The notes below the pieces were generated by a model. The model was not told the origin of the DNA and did not search any database. It saw nothing but the letters and a program-made list of their open reading frames with translations. Below, piece by piece: positions 25,487 through 34,694 of a DNA stretch of 64,000 nt. Origin of the DNA: Gracilibacillus alcaliphilus (GTDB lineage: Bacteria; Bacillota; Bacilli; Bacillales; Amphibacillaceae). Position 1 is the stretch's first letter, and every line of letters begins with the position of its first letter. The translations under genes and the position numbers were made by a program. The DNA lies in the NCBI RefSeq assembly GCF_016909015.1, contig NZ_JAFBFA010000028.1:1-64000 (forward strand). Reading direction: 5' to 3'.

Positions 25487-25647
25487 TAGTTTTGCTCATA
25501 TTTAAAAAAATTTTTTTAATAGTGCTTTTGTGCCTATAGAATAAGGTTTGTCCCTTCTCCAGCTTTATCTTAAAAATGAATTTCGATATCTACAAAATAT
25601 GTTTTATGCTACACTGGTGATAACTAGTTATCGAAGGAGTTGTTTAT

Positions 25648-26991
25648 ATGACCATGCTAGAAATTCTTTACCAAAAGAAAAAAGTGCGTTTGCGCGTGGT
25701 GCAGCTAACAGCCTACAAACAAATGAAAATAGTGGAAACCCACGGAAAGAATGGACATACTTATTATTTATTTTGCTATAAAAGCCATTTTATTAATGTA
25801 AAAAAAACGGCTGCTGTCCACCTTCACTCTTTTCTAGCCAGAGCGTTACGGGAAGGATTTACCTTCTCCACTGATCATGTTCTGACCAATATCTTCCTAC
25901 AATCCAAAACGGCTTATCCCTTAATAACAAATAATCAAATGGTTGATAAACTAAAAAAACAATTCTCTGCGACAGAGAGACTCTATATACTTGCTATGTT
26001 TGATAATTATATCCAGCCACAAAAAATTCAAACCTTATGTAAGGAAAGCTTTTATCAATATCGCCGCAATGGCCAGTTAAAAAAAGCTTTTCAGATTGTG
26101 CTTCATTATCATAACGCCCTTCCCTCAGACTCTTTTGCCAATGATATGCTTCAACATACCGATTTCCAAAAATACAGAACTTTATATGCAGATATAGAGC
26201 AACTAGCTGCCGGTTGGTCCGATCCGCTCTATCTGGAAAATTATATTTTTGATCATCACTTCCCTCATTCATTCATAAAACCATTGTTTGATCAATATGG
26301 TATAGAAGAACGTGCATTTGACCAAATCCTGCTTTATTACTGCCAGCATGACTCCTTACAAGATAAACTGTCACTTGATCAGCTGCCCTTTGCAGCATAC
26401 GCTGATAAGATACAGGTATCGTTTTGGTCTGAGCTGCTTCCATCTCACCGCTTCACTCGCGAACTGATGGAACAATTACTATCGTTAGGTGCATACGATG
26501 CCATCCTTGATTATTTCTTACAAACAAAGGAACAGCCAATAGAACTGGATCTGTTGGATCAAGCAGCCCCACATGTTTCTGCAGACTTTCTAGCGAAAAG
26601 GTATCAACAGATCTTGCCATTGATTACTTCGTTATATGAGGATCATCATCAGTTAGATCAATTACTGAAACAGCTAGTAAAGAAACTGCTTTCCAGCACT
26701 GCGCTCAGCGATCTCTTAGCATGTATCGATCACAATGAGCTGCCAACTGTTCAAAAACTGCGAAAAATTAAACAGCTAACCGATAACCCTGATCAACAAT
26801 TTGTATTAGGAGAAATCTATTACGAGCTGGGACAGTATGATAAAGCGATAGCTTGCTTTGAATGGGAAATGGAACTTGCTCCAGATGACACATCCCCCAT
26901 CCAATATTTGTATAAAAGCCATCTAGCCAATGGAGATAAAGAAAAAGCCCAAACTTATCAGCAATTATTAGCCACCCTGCCTTCAAGTTAA
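25648..26991 (+). CDS. TPR-like helical repeat protein, unknown function
   Basis: A 447-residue soluble protein. The first 80 residues are basic and beta-rich; the rest is helical, ending in a clear tetratricopeptide unit FVLGEIYYELGQYDKAIACFEWEMELAPDD split as LGEIYYELGQYDKAIACFE and WEMELAPDD (about 400-430). The ribosome site is AAGGAG. It precedes ppx by about 220 bp on the same strand but has its own terminator. TPR folds mediate protein contacts; no partner or function can be assigned. Confidence 0.75.
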   Translation: MTMLEILYQKKKVRLRVVQLTAYKQMKIVETHGKNGHTYYLFCYKSHFINVKKTAAVHLHSFLARALREGFTFSTDHVLTNIFLQSKTAYPLITNNQMVDKLKKQFSATERLYILAMFDNYIQPQKIQTLCKESFYQYRRNGQLKKAFQIVLHYHNALPSDSFANDMLQHTDFQKYRTLYADIEQLAAGWSDPLYLENYIFDHHFPHSFIKPLFDQYGIEERAFDQILLYYCQHDSLQDKLSLDQLPFAAYADKIQVSFWSELLPSHRFTRELMEQLLSLGAYDAILDYFLQTKEQPIELDLLDQAAPHVSADFLAKRYQQILPLITSLYEDHHQLDQLLKQLVKKLLSSTALSDLLACIDHNELPTVQKLRKIKQLTDNPDQQFVLGEIYYELGQYDKAIACFEWEMELAPDDTSPIQYLYKSHLANGDKEKAQTYQQLLATLPSS

Positions 26992-27039
26992 TCGATAAGC
27001 AGCTACCTGCCTTCATAAGAAATATTGAACCATGACATC

Positions 27040-27083
27040 CTGCTGTTCTTAGTGATAAACCTCACTCTAAAACAGCAGTTTTT
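27040..27083 (+). terminator. Terminator after TPR gene
   Basis: CTGCTGTT and AACAGCAG enclose an inner TTAGTGA/TCACT stem and are followed by TTTTTC. Confidence 0.8.
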
Positions 27084-27163
27084 CATGTTCACAAAATTTG
27101 TAAACTGGTTCACTATTTTCAAAAGAAAACACTTTCTTCATTGCCAAGATGCCGTGATATGTA

Positions 27164-27172
27164 TGGTATAAT
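27164..27172 (+). promoter_or_regulatory. ppx extended -10 promoter
   Basis: TGG immediately before TATAAT (27167-27172) gives an extended -10, about 30 bp before the ppx ATG. No good -35 is seen. Confidence 0.5.
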
Positions 27173-27207
27173 AAAAGGAAAATTATCCAAGAAACAGGGT
27201 GAAGTAA

Positions 27208-28734
27208 ATGAAGAAGCAATATTATGCTATCGTTGATATTGGATCGAATACTATGCGCTTAGTTATTTATGTAAGAGAAAAAGGCGGCAGATTAAAAGAA
27301 GTGGAAAACGTCAAAGCAGTTGCCCGGCTCCGTATGTTTCTGGAACAAGACAACAGCCTGAATCAAACAGGCATCGATCGTCTTATCGATACACTTGCAA
27401 GTTTTCAGAAGGTGCTTCACACCCATAAGGTACAAGACATTGTCTGTGTAGCTACTGCAACGATCAGACAAGCCAGTAATCAAGCAGACATTGAAAAGCA
27501 AGTAAAAGACAGTACAGGTTTAACCATGCGTATTCTATCCGAGGAAGAAGAGGCCTATTATGGCTATTTGGCTGTGGTTAACTCCACCTCTATTTCAACA
27601 GGAATTACCGTAGATATTGGCGGTGGAAGTACCGAAGTCACCTTGTTTGAAAATCGTGAACTGAAAGAATCACACAGCTTCCCTTTTGGTGCATTGACCT
27701 TAAAGGATTTCTTCAAGGAGGTTATTCCCACAACAAAAGAGTTGCTGCAACTGCGGCATTATCTAACTAAACAGTTCGCCACTTTGCCTTGGCTTCGCAA
27801 TCAAGAAGTACCTTTAATCGCAATTGGAGGAAGCGCCCGCAACTTGGCACAAATCGATCAAAACCTGAAAAAATATCCCTTAGCCGGCCTGCACCAATAT
27901 CAAATGTTTGATAAGGATATTATGGCTGTAAGCAACTATTTGACAGGGTTAAAGCCAGGGAAATTAGCCAAAGTCGAAGGATTATCCAAAGATAGGGCAG
28001 ATATTATTATCCCTGCGATTGAAGTATTTCACAGCCTGTATCAAATCGTTCAAGCAGAAAGCTTTATCCTTAGTCGTAAAGGATTGCGTGATGGTGTTTT
28101 CTATGAAGAATTAGTAAGAGAAACTGGTTCATTGCTTTTTCCCAATGTAGTAGAAGACAGCATTCAAGAACTGATCAATGATTATAATTTGGAATTAAAG
28201 CAAATTACCCATGTGCAATTTCTCACCCGAAAATTATTTGAATATCTTAAAGAAAATGGGTTAGTACACTTAGATAAACATGATTGGAATCTATTAAAGA
28301 AGGCTAGTTATCTGTTTCATTTAGGCGAGTATATTGATTCTGAAGCAAGTGCACAGCACACCTTCTACTTGTTAGCCAACCGTACAATTGACGGTTTAAT
28401 GCACAAGGATCGCCTGAAATTAGCCTTAATTGCTTCCTATAAAAATAAAACGGTTTTTAAACAGTTTATTCAACCTTATAAATCATGGTTTTTAAAAGAA
28501 GAACGGGATAAATTACAGGACTTGGGAGCCATACTTAAATTCTGCTATTGCCTGGATGCTACGAAACGACAGGCTGTTCAGGATCTTCAATTTAAATGGA
28601 AGAAGCATACCCTAGTGATTACCTTATTGTGTAAAGACGACACCATGCCAGAAGAATATCAATCCGAGAAGCAAAAGAAACATTTAGAAAAGACCATTAA
28701 GAGAGAGATTCAATTAAAGTTTAAGTCAAGGTGA
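27208..28734 (+). CDS. ppx: Exopolyphosphatase (Ppx/GppA)
   Basis: A 508-residue ASKHA-fold phosphatase that releases phosphate from polyphosphate ends or from pppGpp. DIGSNTMRLVIY (about 9-20) and VDIGGGSTEVTLF (about 137-149) are the two phosphate-binding loops; SEEEEAYYGYLA carries the catalytic glutamate region. The C-terminal 200 residues are the HD-like helical extension of longer family members. ATG after AGGGTGAAG. It lies upstream of ppk with 620 bp between them, so synthesis and breakdown of polyphosphate are encoded together. Confidence 0.95.
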   Translation: MKKQYYAIVDIGSNTMRLVIYVREKGGRLKEVENVKAVARLRMFLEQDNSLNQTGIDRLIDTLASFQKVLHTHKVQDIVCVATATIRQASNQADIEKQVKDSTGLTMRILSEEEEAYYGYLAVVNSTSISTGITVDIGGGSTEVTLFENRELKESHSFPFGALTLKDFFKEVIPTTKELLQLRHYLTKQFATLPWLRNQEVPLIAIGGSARNLAQIDQNLKKYPLAGLHQYQMFDKDIMAVSNYLTGLKPGKLAKVEGLSKDRADIIIPAIEVFHSLYQIVQAESFILSRKGLRDGVFYEELVRETGSLLFPNVVEDSIQELINDYNLELKQITHVQFLTRKLFEYLKENGLVHLDKHDWNLLKKASYLFHLGEYIDSEASAQHTFYLLANRTIDGLMHKDRLKLALIASYKNKTVFKQFIQPYKSWFLKEERDKLQDLGAILKFCYCLDATKRQAVQDLQFKWKKHTLVITLLCKDDTMPEEYQSEKQKKHLEKTIKREIQLKFKSR

Positions 28735-29353
28735 AATAAAATTGCCGTCAGCAGGAACCTACCCGCTGATTAATAGTAGGGTTGTAACTTGTATTTATGA
28801 CAAGCTGCATCAAACTTTACAATTATTTAACATCTACTTCATATAAGCTAATCATCGACAGGTTATGATAAAAAGAGACTTTCACCCTAGGGTAAAAATA
28901 TCCACCGGATGGTTAGCAACTGTTTCCTATTTTCCTCTCACCACCCCCTCAAAAGACGGAAGACGGGTTACAGACAGCTGACAATCTGTTTTTAGGAATG
29001 ATTTATTATAAGTGTCTGTTCAAAAAGTTCGATGAAAAGAACATCATGTTGCAAAGCGATACTAGTACATCCTGTGCGTTGGCAGGCTAAAGCCGTGACG
29101 TCCTGTACGTTGATAGTTCAAGGCGGCGCAGCTTTGAGCAAAAGATTTTGCACGCAGGAAAAATGTTTTCTTTTCTAAGGAAAGGAGCATATGCTTTTAA
29201 TACCTGAGTAGCGGGCTTGCACAGGATGTGTTGACTTCTGCGTTGTCCACATGATGAGGACGGTTTTAGCAGAAGTTCCCCTATCGCCAGCTCCGACATT
29301 TGATGTCATTTTTATCATGCTTTTTGAACAACCTCTAAAAGGGATGGTGCTTC
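28735..29353. other. ppx-ppk intergenic region (about 620 bp)
   Basis: No coding frame. The left 280 bp show nothing recognisable; the right half is a composite palindromic repeat ending 21 bp before the ppk ATG. Confidence 0.6.
29017..29333. repeat. Palindromic repeat family A, composite copy
   Basis: Bounded by TGTTCAAAAAG (29017) and CTTTTTGAACA (29320-29330). Inside are the family core TTCAAGGCGGCGCAG and ATATGCTTTTAATAC, plus two added modules: GTACATCCTGTGCG...GTGACGTCCTGTACG and CTTGCACAGGATGTGTTGAC. The latter module recurs at 45780-45850. Confidence 0.8.
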
Positions 29354-31429
29354 ATGGAGACAAACATACAAGAGACAAATGCCCAATCACCTGCCTATTA
29401 TAATAATAGAGAACTTAGCTGGCTCTCCTTTAATAAGCGAGTATTAGAAGAAGCAGATGATGCAGGCAATCCATTACTAGAGAGATTACGATTTCTATCG
29501 ATATTTTCCTCCAATTTAGACGAATTCTTTATGGTTCGAGTAGCTGGCCTTAAAGATCAAGTAAAGGCAGGCTTTAACCGGCCTGATGATAAGTCAGGTC
29601 TGACACCAAAACAGCAGCTTGCAGCTATTTCCATTTTTAATCATGAGCTGGTCACACAGCAATATACCCTCTATACCAGCTTACTCAGCGATTTAGACAA
29701 GGAACAGATTCGGATTTTTCATATCGAAGAACTGTCGAAACAGGAGGTAAACTCATTAGAACAATTTTTTGATGAGCACATTTATCCAATCCTCACGCCT
29801 ATGGCAGTTGATGCGTACCGCAAATTTCCGATGCTGTTAAATAAGTCGTTAAACTTGGCCGTTCAGCTCGTAGATGAGTATGAACAGGAACACACACCGA
29901 CAAAAACAGCTATTGTTCAAGTTCCTGCTTTATTAGATCGTTTCTTGCCAATCAATGAACATCACTTTATCTTATTAGAAGATGTGATTCGTCATTTTAT
30001 CTATAAACTTTTTAAAGGCTATCGTGTCACTTCTACCAGTGTCTTTCGCATTACCAGGAATGCAGATATGACCATTCATGAAGATGGAGCACACGATTTG
30101 CTGAGAGAAATTGAAAAAGAATTAAAAAAGCGTAAGTTCGGAGCAGCTGTTCGTTTAGAAGTAGAAGCAAAAGGGCATGCACCTGAAATGGTTGACTTCC
30201 TCTTACATGTACTAGAAATTCACAAAAAAGATTTATACATTGTCAATGGTCCACTTGACTTAACTTGTCTTGCTGACTTCTACAGCCAGGTCAAACAAGA
30301 TTATGAGCATCTGGTCTATGAAACGCTCATTCCTCAGCCTGCCCAAGATATTCATGAAGATGAGACGGTATTTGAAGCGGTAAGAAAACGGGATCTTTTC
30401 CTCCATCATCCCTATGAATCATTTGAGCCGATTGTCGATTTAATACGGGAAGCAGCTGATAATCCGGAAGTGTTAGCGATTAAACAGACATTATATCGTG
30501 TCAGCGGAGGTTCTCCCATTATTGCCGCGTTAAAACGTGCAGCTGAAAATGGTAAGCAGGTTACTGTACTGGTTGAATTAAAGGCACGGTTCGATGAAGA
30601 GAATAATGTCCAATGGGCCAAACAATTAGAAATAGCCGGCTGCCATGTGATATATGGTATGATCTCCTTGAAGACTCATAGCAAGATCACATTAATTGTA
30701 CGCAAACATCTCAATCGGATTGAACGGGTTGTCCATCTTGGAACAGGAAATTATAATGATCAAACAGCCAAATTCTATACCGATATGTCTTATTTAACGA
30801 TGAAACGAAAATTCGGTGTAGATGCCACAAACTTTTTTAACTACTTAAGCGGTTATACAGAGAAGCCAGTCTTTCATCATTTATCAATGGCTCCTTTTGA
30901 TATCCGCAATGATTTATTAACTTATATTGATCAAGAAATTAACTTTCATAAGAAGTATGACAATGGCCGGATTATGGCAAAAATGAATTCATTAACAGAT
31001 AAGCCATTGATTGAGAAACTGTATCAGGCTTCTCAGGCTGGTGTACAGATCGATTTGATTGTGCGCGGAATCTGCTGTCTGCGGCCTGGCATTTCAGGAA
31101 TCAGTGAGAATATCCGGGTTATCAGTATTGTCGGCAGATTTCTGGAACACAGCCGGGTCTATTATTTTCATCATCATGGTGAAGATAAAATATTTTTATC
31201 TTCAGCTGATTTAATGACACGTAATATGATCAAGCGAGTAGAATTAATGTTCCCTATCTTTGAAGGACGGATTAAGGCTCGGCTTCTTTCCATTCTTGAT
31301 CTTATGCTTCAAGATTCGATAAAAGCAAGGGCGCAAGCCTCTGATGGGACATATTCCTATGTCGACTCGAATCTGCCTGTAAACAGCCAGCTGCTATTGT
31401 TTGAACAGGCGATTCAAGCCTTACAATAA
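29354..31429 (+). CDS. ppk: Polyphosphate kinase 1
   Basis: A 691-residue enzyme reversibly polymerising ATP gamma-phosphate into polyphosphate. NRELSWLSFNKRVLEEA near the N-terminus binds the adenine end; the phospholipase-D-like catalytic halves contain LKTHSKITLIVRK with the autophosphorylated His (about residue 437) and FLEHSRVYYFHHHGED with the second conserved His (about 595). The length is typical. It follows ppx, giving a polyphosphate pair, and ends at a strong terminator. Confidence 0.97.
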   Translation: METNIQETNAQSPAYYNNRELSWLSFNKRVLEEADDAGNPLLERLRFLSIFSSNLDEFFMVRVAGLKDQVKAGFNRPDDKSGLTPKQQLAAISIFNHELVTQQYTLYTSLLSDLDKEQIRIFHIEELSKQEVNSLEQFFDEHIYPILTPMAVDAYRKFPMLLNKSLNLAVQLVDEYEQEHTPTKTAIVQVPALLDRFLPINEHHFILLEDVIRHFIYKLFKGYRVTSTSVFRITRNADMTIHEDGAHDLLREIEKELKKRKFGAAVRLEVEAKGHAPEMVDFLLHVLEIHKKDLYIVNGPLDLTCLADFYSQVKQDYEHLVYETLIPQPAQDIHEDETVFEAVRKRDLFLHHPYESFEPIVDLIREAADNPEVLAIKQTLYRVSGGSPIIAALKRAAENGKQVTVLVELKARFDEENNVQWAKQLEIAGCHVIYGMISLKTHSKITLIVRKHLNRIERVVHLGTGNYNDQTAKFYTDMSYLTMKRKFGVDATNFFNYLSGYTEKPVFHHLSMAPFDIRNDLLTYIDQEINFHKKYDNGRIMAKMNSLTDKPLIEKLYQASQAGVQIDLIVRGICCLRPGISGISENIRVISIVGRFLEHSRVYYFHHHGEDKIFLSSADLMTRNMIKRVELMFPIFEGRIKARLLSILDLMLQDSIKARAQASDGTYSYVDSNLPVNSQLLLFEQAIQALQ

Positions 31430-31470
31430 CAACAAAGTCCCTTAGCTATTTCGCTAGGGACTTTGTTGTT
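31428..31470. terminator. Bidirectional terminator ppk/pdaA
   Basis: AACAACAAAGTCCCT pairs perfectly with AGGGACTTTGTTGTT, with TAGC/GCTA extending the stem. It lies between convergent genes. Confidence 0.9.
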
Positions 31471-32242
31471 AATAGAAGCCTTTCGGCAGTAATTTCTTCA
31501 TCATTAAATCATCGAGGCTTTTGAATTGATAACCTTGTTCTTTCAAATCATCAATCAAATAAGCTAAAGCATCCGCATTATCCTGAGACACCGTATGCAT
31601 AAGTACAACAGCACCTGGATGAATTTGATCCATCACCTGTTTATAGGCATGTTTCCAGCCTTGTTCAGAGCCTTCATTCCAATCAACAAATGCGAGTGAC
31701 CAAAAAACATGTGTATACCCTAACTCATCTGCCCATGACAGAGAAGATTCATTAAAGGTTCCTTTAGGCGGCCGGAGATACTGTACAGGGACTTTCTCAT
31801 CTATTTCTTTAATTTTCTCTGTTAGTACAGAGACATCTTTGATAAATGATTCTTTGGAAATCGCTGTAAAATCACGATGCCCATCAGAATGATTTCCGAT
31901 AATATGCCCATCAGCAATCATCCGTTTGACTAATTCCGGCTGATCGGTTACATAATGGCCAGTAAGAAAAAACGTGGCCGGGACATCCTTTTCTTTTAAC
32001 ACGCCAAGAATCTGCTCCGTATAACCAGCCTCATAGCCGTTATCAAATGTTAAATAGACATGCTTATCCCCAGAGTCATCGAAATAAAAAGCTTGATGCT
32101 TGTCTAAAATGGCTTGATATTTACCCACTTCTGGAGGCTGATGATTATGTCCTTTTTTATAGCCCCAGCCATAGCTGACCGCCTCTGCTTGAAGAGGTAT
32201 CAACAGGAAAGTTAATGCGATTATAACCATTATTCTTTTCAT
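31469..32242 (-). CDS. pdaA: Polysaccharide deacetylase PdaA (spore cortex muramic delta-lactam)
   Basis: A 257-residue secreted NodB-family deacetylase. A signal peptide spans residues 1-21 (MKRIMVIIALTFLLIPLQ...). Catalytic features are TFDNGYE (65-71), where PdaA proteins have Asn in place of the second Asp, HSDGHR with metal ligands His118 and His122, and RPPKGTF. PdaA removes acetyl from muramic acid so the cortex delta-lactam can form, needed for germination. The ATG follows AAGGTGAG. A longer in-frame N-terminus would translate a dispersed repeat and is rejected. Confidence 0.92.
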   Translation of the reverse strand: MKRIMVIIALTFLLIPLQAEAVSYGWGYKKGHNHQPPEVGKYQAILDKHQAFYFDDSGDKHVYLTFDNGYEAGYTEQILGVLKEKDVPATFFLTGHYVTDQPELVKRMIADGHIIGNHSDGHRDFTAISKESFIKDVSVLTEKIKEIDEKVPVQYLRPPKGTFNESSLSWADELGYTHVFWSLAFVDWNEGSEQGWKHAYKQVMDQIHPGAVVLMHTVSQDNADALAYLIDDLKEQGYQFKSLDDLMMKKLLPKGFY

Positions 32243-32273
32243 TAGAAAACTCACCTTTTTTTCTTTTAGTGCT

Positions 32274-32420
32274 TGTTCAAAAAGTTCGGTAAAAAGGACC
32301 AAGAAGTTCAAGGCGGCGCAGCCTTTGAGCCACGGAGCGTATGCTTTTAATACGTGAGTAGCGAAAAAGCAAGCCAACGCAGAAATTCACAGTGTCATTT
32401 TTATTGGGCTTTTTGAACAT
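32274..32420. repeat. Palindromic repeat family A, short copy
   Basis: 147 bp bounded by TGTTCAAAAAG and CTTTTTGAACA, lacking the extra modules of the 29017 copy. The core TTCAAGGCGGCGCAG, TATGCTTTTAATACGTGAGT and GCCAACGCAGAAATTC is shared with 45719-45927. It lies between pdaA and the antiporter gene. Confidence 0.85.
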
Positions 32421-32464
32421 CCTCTTTTAGTTTGTCAAAAAGGTGAGTTCTCTATGCAATCCGC

Positions 32465-33772
32465 TTATAATACAATACTGGCAATCCAGCCAAAAATAAA
32501 CAGCGGAATATTATAATGAATAAAGGTTGGTACACATGTATCCCAAATATGATGGTGCTTGCCATCGGCATTTAAACCTGATGTCGGACCTAATGTACTA
32601 TCACTGGCCGGGCTGCCGGCATCACCTAAGGCACCAGCAGTTCCAATCAATGCTGCAATCGCCATTGGCGAAAAGCCGGCCGCTGCACAAATTGGCACAT
32701 ATAAGGTAGCAATAATAGGGATCGTGCCAAAGGAGGAACCAATTCCCATGGTAATAATTAAACCAACGAGCAGCAGCACGAAGGCAATAACTGATTTATT
32801 AGCTGTCAGCATACCGGAGGAAGCTTCTAACAGGGCATCTACTGCTCCAGTTTCTCTTAAAACTTCTCCGTATCCAGCAGCCACAAGCATCACGAAGGCA
32901 ATTGATCCCATCATAGCTACCCCGTTCTGTACAAATGCGTCTCCCTCTCTTAATGGAACCGCAATAAGTAAAATCATTAGAATAATACCGGTAAGTGCTC
33001 CGATTACTAAATTATTTGTAATAATTTGTGCAACTAAGGCAGCTAAAATGGCAACGATCGTTAATCCATGTTTTAGATTAAACGTGATATTATCCAGTTT
33101 ATCCTCAGTAGTAGGGCTTATACTTATTTGTGGCTTTGGTTCTCGCGGTTTTCGGTATGTAAATAATACGGCGATCAACAAGCCGACAATCATCCCCACG
33201 CCGGGGATCAACAAAGACAAGGCAATTTGAGGAACTGTCAAATCTATACCACTGGTATGCATACCGATTTGAATTGTTTCGTGAAAAAGCAGCCCAAAAC
33301 CGGCCGGGATCATAATATATGGTGCCTTTAAGCCGAACGTTAAAGCAGAGGCAACAGCTCGACGGTCCAATTCCATTTGATCAAAAATCTTTAATAACGG
33401 AGGAATTAAGATTGGTATAAAAGCGATATGAACAGGGATTATATTTTGTGATAAACAAGCAATAGCGGCGATCACGAACACCAGTGTTGTTCTTTTGCCT
33501 GTTAATACTTTAATTAATAAACGCACTAGAATCGAAGTGATTCCTGTATAACTTATCATTGCTGCAAACACACCAAGTAAAATATAACTTAATGCGGTAT
33601 TCGATTGTGCTCCCATTCCTTTAATTAACATGTCAATCGTGTCTGTCAGGTTCATTCCTGTCATTAATCCCGCCACAACACCAGCAATAATAATTGCAAA
33701 AATCACATGTACTCTTAGTAAACTCAAAATAAGCATAACAATGACCGAAGTAATAACTACCCACTCTAACAC
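32465..33772 (-). CDS. Na+/H+ antiporter NhaC-like membrane transporter
   Basis: A 435-residue protein with about 11-12 TM segments, resembling the NhaC-type branch of ion transporters that includes B. subtilis YuiF. Conserved stretches are IPVHIAFIPILIPPLL (about 112-127), GIGSSFGTIPIIATLYVPI and ALGDAGSPASDSTLGPTSG near residue 395, the last rich in polar residues within the membrane. It may exchange Na+ or move an amino acid. GTG start with GGGGAAA upstream. The small gene 33788-33937 precedes it by 15 bp. Confidence 0.85.
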   Translation of the reverse strand: MLEWVVITSVIVMLILSLLRVHVIFAIIIAGVVAGLMTGMNLTDTIDMLIKGMGAQSNTALSYILLGVFAAMISYTGITSILVRLLIKVLTGKRTTLVFVIAAIACLSQNIIPVHIAFIPILIPPLLKIFDQMELDRRAVASALTFGLKAPYIMIPAGFGLLFHETIQIGMHTSGIDLTVPQIALSLLIPGVGMIVGLLIAVLFTYRKPREPKPQISISPTTEDKLDNITFNLKHGLTIVAILAALVAQIITNNLVIGALTGIILMILLIAVPLREGDAFVQNGVAMMGSIAFVMLVAAGYGEVLRETGAVDALLEASSGMLTANKSVIAFVLLLVGLIITMGIGSSFGTIPIIATLYVPICAAAGFSPMAIAALIGTAGALGDAGSPASDSTLGPTSGLNADGKHHHIWDTCVPTFIHYNIPLFIFGWIASIVL

Positions 33773-33787
33773 AGTACTTTCCCCTTT

Positions 33788-33937
33788 TTATATAATATCT
33801 TTTTCCATTTTTTCGATTAGTTGGATTAACTGATCTATATCTGCAAGCGAGGCCTCCTCTGGATCAAGATGGTCAAGACGGTCAAGGAACAATTGTAATT
33901 GAGAACGTAATGTCTGAATCTTCTCTTTATTCTGCAT
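33788..33937 (-). CDS. 49-residue SE1561-like protein
   Basis: Starts at ATG 33937 after AAGGGGTG and encodes MQNKEKIQTLRSQLQLFLDR and then LDHLDPEEASLADIDQLIQL, a short acidic helical hairpin. It resembles the small hypothetical family known as SE1561 in Firmicutes; the match is from memory of the pattern. It ends 15 bp before the antiporter start and a ribosome site lies in that gap, so the two are almost certainly one operon. Function unknown. Confidence 0.75.
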   Translation of the reverse strand: MQNKEKIQTLRSQLQLFLDRLDHLDPEEASLADIDQLIQLIEKMEKDII

Positions 33938-34055
33938 TATAACACCCCTTCCTTTATCCCCTTAACCATCCTAATCGAAATAATCATGCCTGTCTAGCAT
34001 TTTTCTATCTCACGAGCGCAGTTTCACACCTATCAGATAGCTTTCAACCATTAAC

Positions 34056-34448
34056 TTAATGACTTAAGTTAATAAGCGTCAACCGTTCGGTTATTTTCAC
34101 CGAATCCTCTATCGTTCGAATCACCGAACAGTTTTCACGGGCCGTTTCCAGACATTCTTCTAATTGATCCAGCTTTAGGCGGTATCCCTTCACAACAAAT
34201 TGCAGATCGATCGCTGTTATTTTATTTAGATCTTGAGGAGATCGTTCCACATTAGCTGTTATTTTTAAATCATCAATTTTTATCAGCTTCTTGTCCAATA
34301 ACTTGCCAAAAACAGAAGCAATACAGCCTGTTACAGAAGCAACCATCAATTCATAAGGACGGTAGCCGTAGTCTTCATTTCCTGATATGTCTAATGTTCC
34401 ATACGCTAAATCAGCTCTTACACCAGCCTTTTTCAAGTAGAATTCCAT
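34056..34448 (-). CDS. OsmC/Ohr family protein
   Basis: A 130-residue OsmC-fold protein. PYELMVASVTGCIASVF (about 31-47) carries the first conserved cysteine and ENCSVIRTIEDSV (about 105-117) the second, the two that reduce organic or fatty hydroperoxides in Ohr/OsmC. The surrounding residues fit the YhfA/OsmC-like branch better than true Ohr. ATG after GAGGAGG. It is divergent to zosA, with a Per box between them, but the box lies on the zosA side. Confidence 0.88.
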   Translation of the reverse strand: MEFYLKKAGVRADLAYGTLDISGNEDYGYRPYELMVASVTGCIASVFGKLLDKKLIKIDDLKITANVERSPQDLNKITAIDLQFVVKGYRLKLDQLEECLETARENCSVIRTIEDSVKITERLTLINLSH

Positions 34449-34547
34449 TTTTCATCCTCCTCATCGCTTTATTACTACTAGTTTACCACCAATTGCTGTT
34501 TGCTAAGCCTCTAATCCCTTTTCTCCAATATTTAATTAAATAAAATA

Positions 34548-34575
34548 TTGACTTTTACATGGATAGTGTTAAAAT
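34548..34575 (+). promoter_or_regulatory. zosA promoter
   Basis: TTGACT (34548-34553), 16-bp spacer, TAAAAT (34570-34575). The Per box lies just downstream, over the expected start point. Confidence 0.65.
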
Positions 34576-34591
34576 TAAAATAATTATTAAT

Positions 34592-34606
34592 TTATAATAA
34601 TTATAA
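34592..34606. promoter_or_regulatory. Per box, perfect, upstream of zosA
   Basis: TTATAATAATTATAA matches TTATAATnATTATAA at all 14 defined positions. B. subtilis zosA is a known PerR target, so this is a strong regulon assignment together with perR in the same window. Confidence 0.92.
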
Positions 34607-34616
34607 TAAATGAACA

Positions 34617-34631
34617 TGATAATCAATATCA
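34617..34631. promoter_or_regulatory. Fur/Zur-type dyad in zosA leader
   Basis: TGATAATCAATATCA differs from the 15-bp Fur-type core TGATAATnATTATCA at one position. It lies 11 bp beyond the Per box. It could bind Fur, or PerR weakly. Confidence 0.5.
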
Positions 34632-34694
34632 ACTGTATTTCACAGTCTGAATATTCTCAATTAGAACATCTATACAACTTAAGGAGGGTATACA

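Noticed and set aside
32243..32377. N-terminal 45-codon extension of pdaA
   Set aside because: It translates the family A repeat; the signal peptide and ribosome site begin at 32242.
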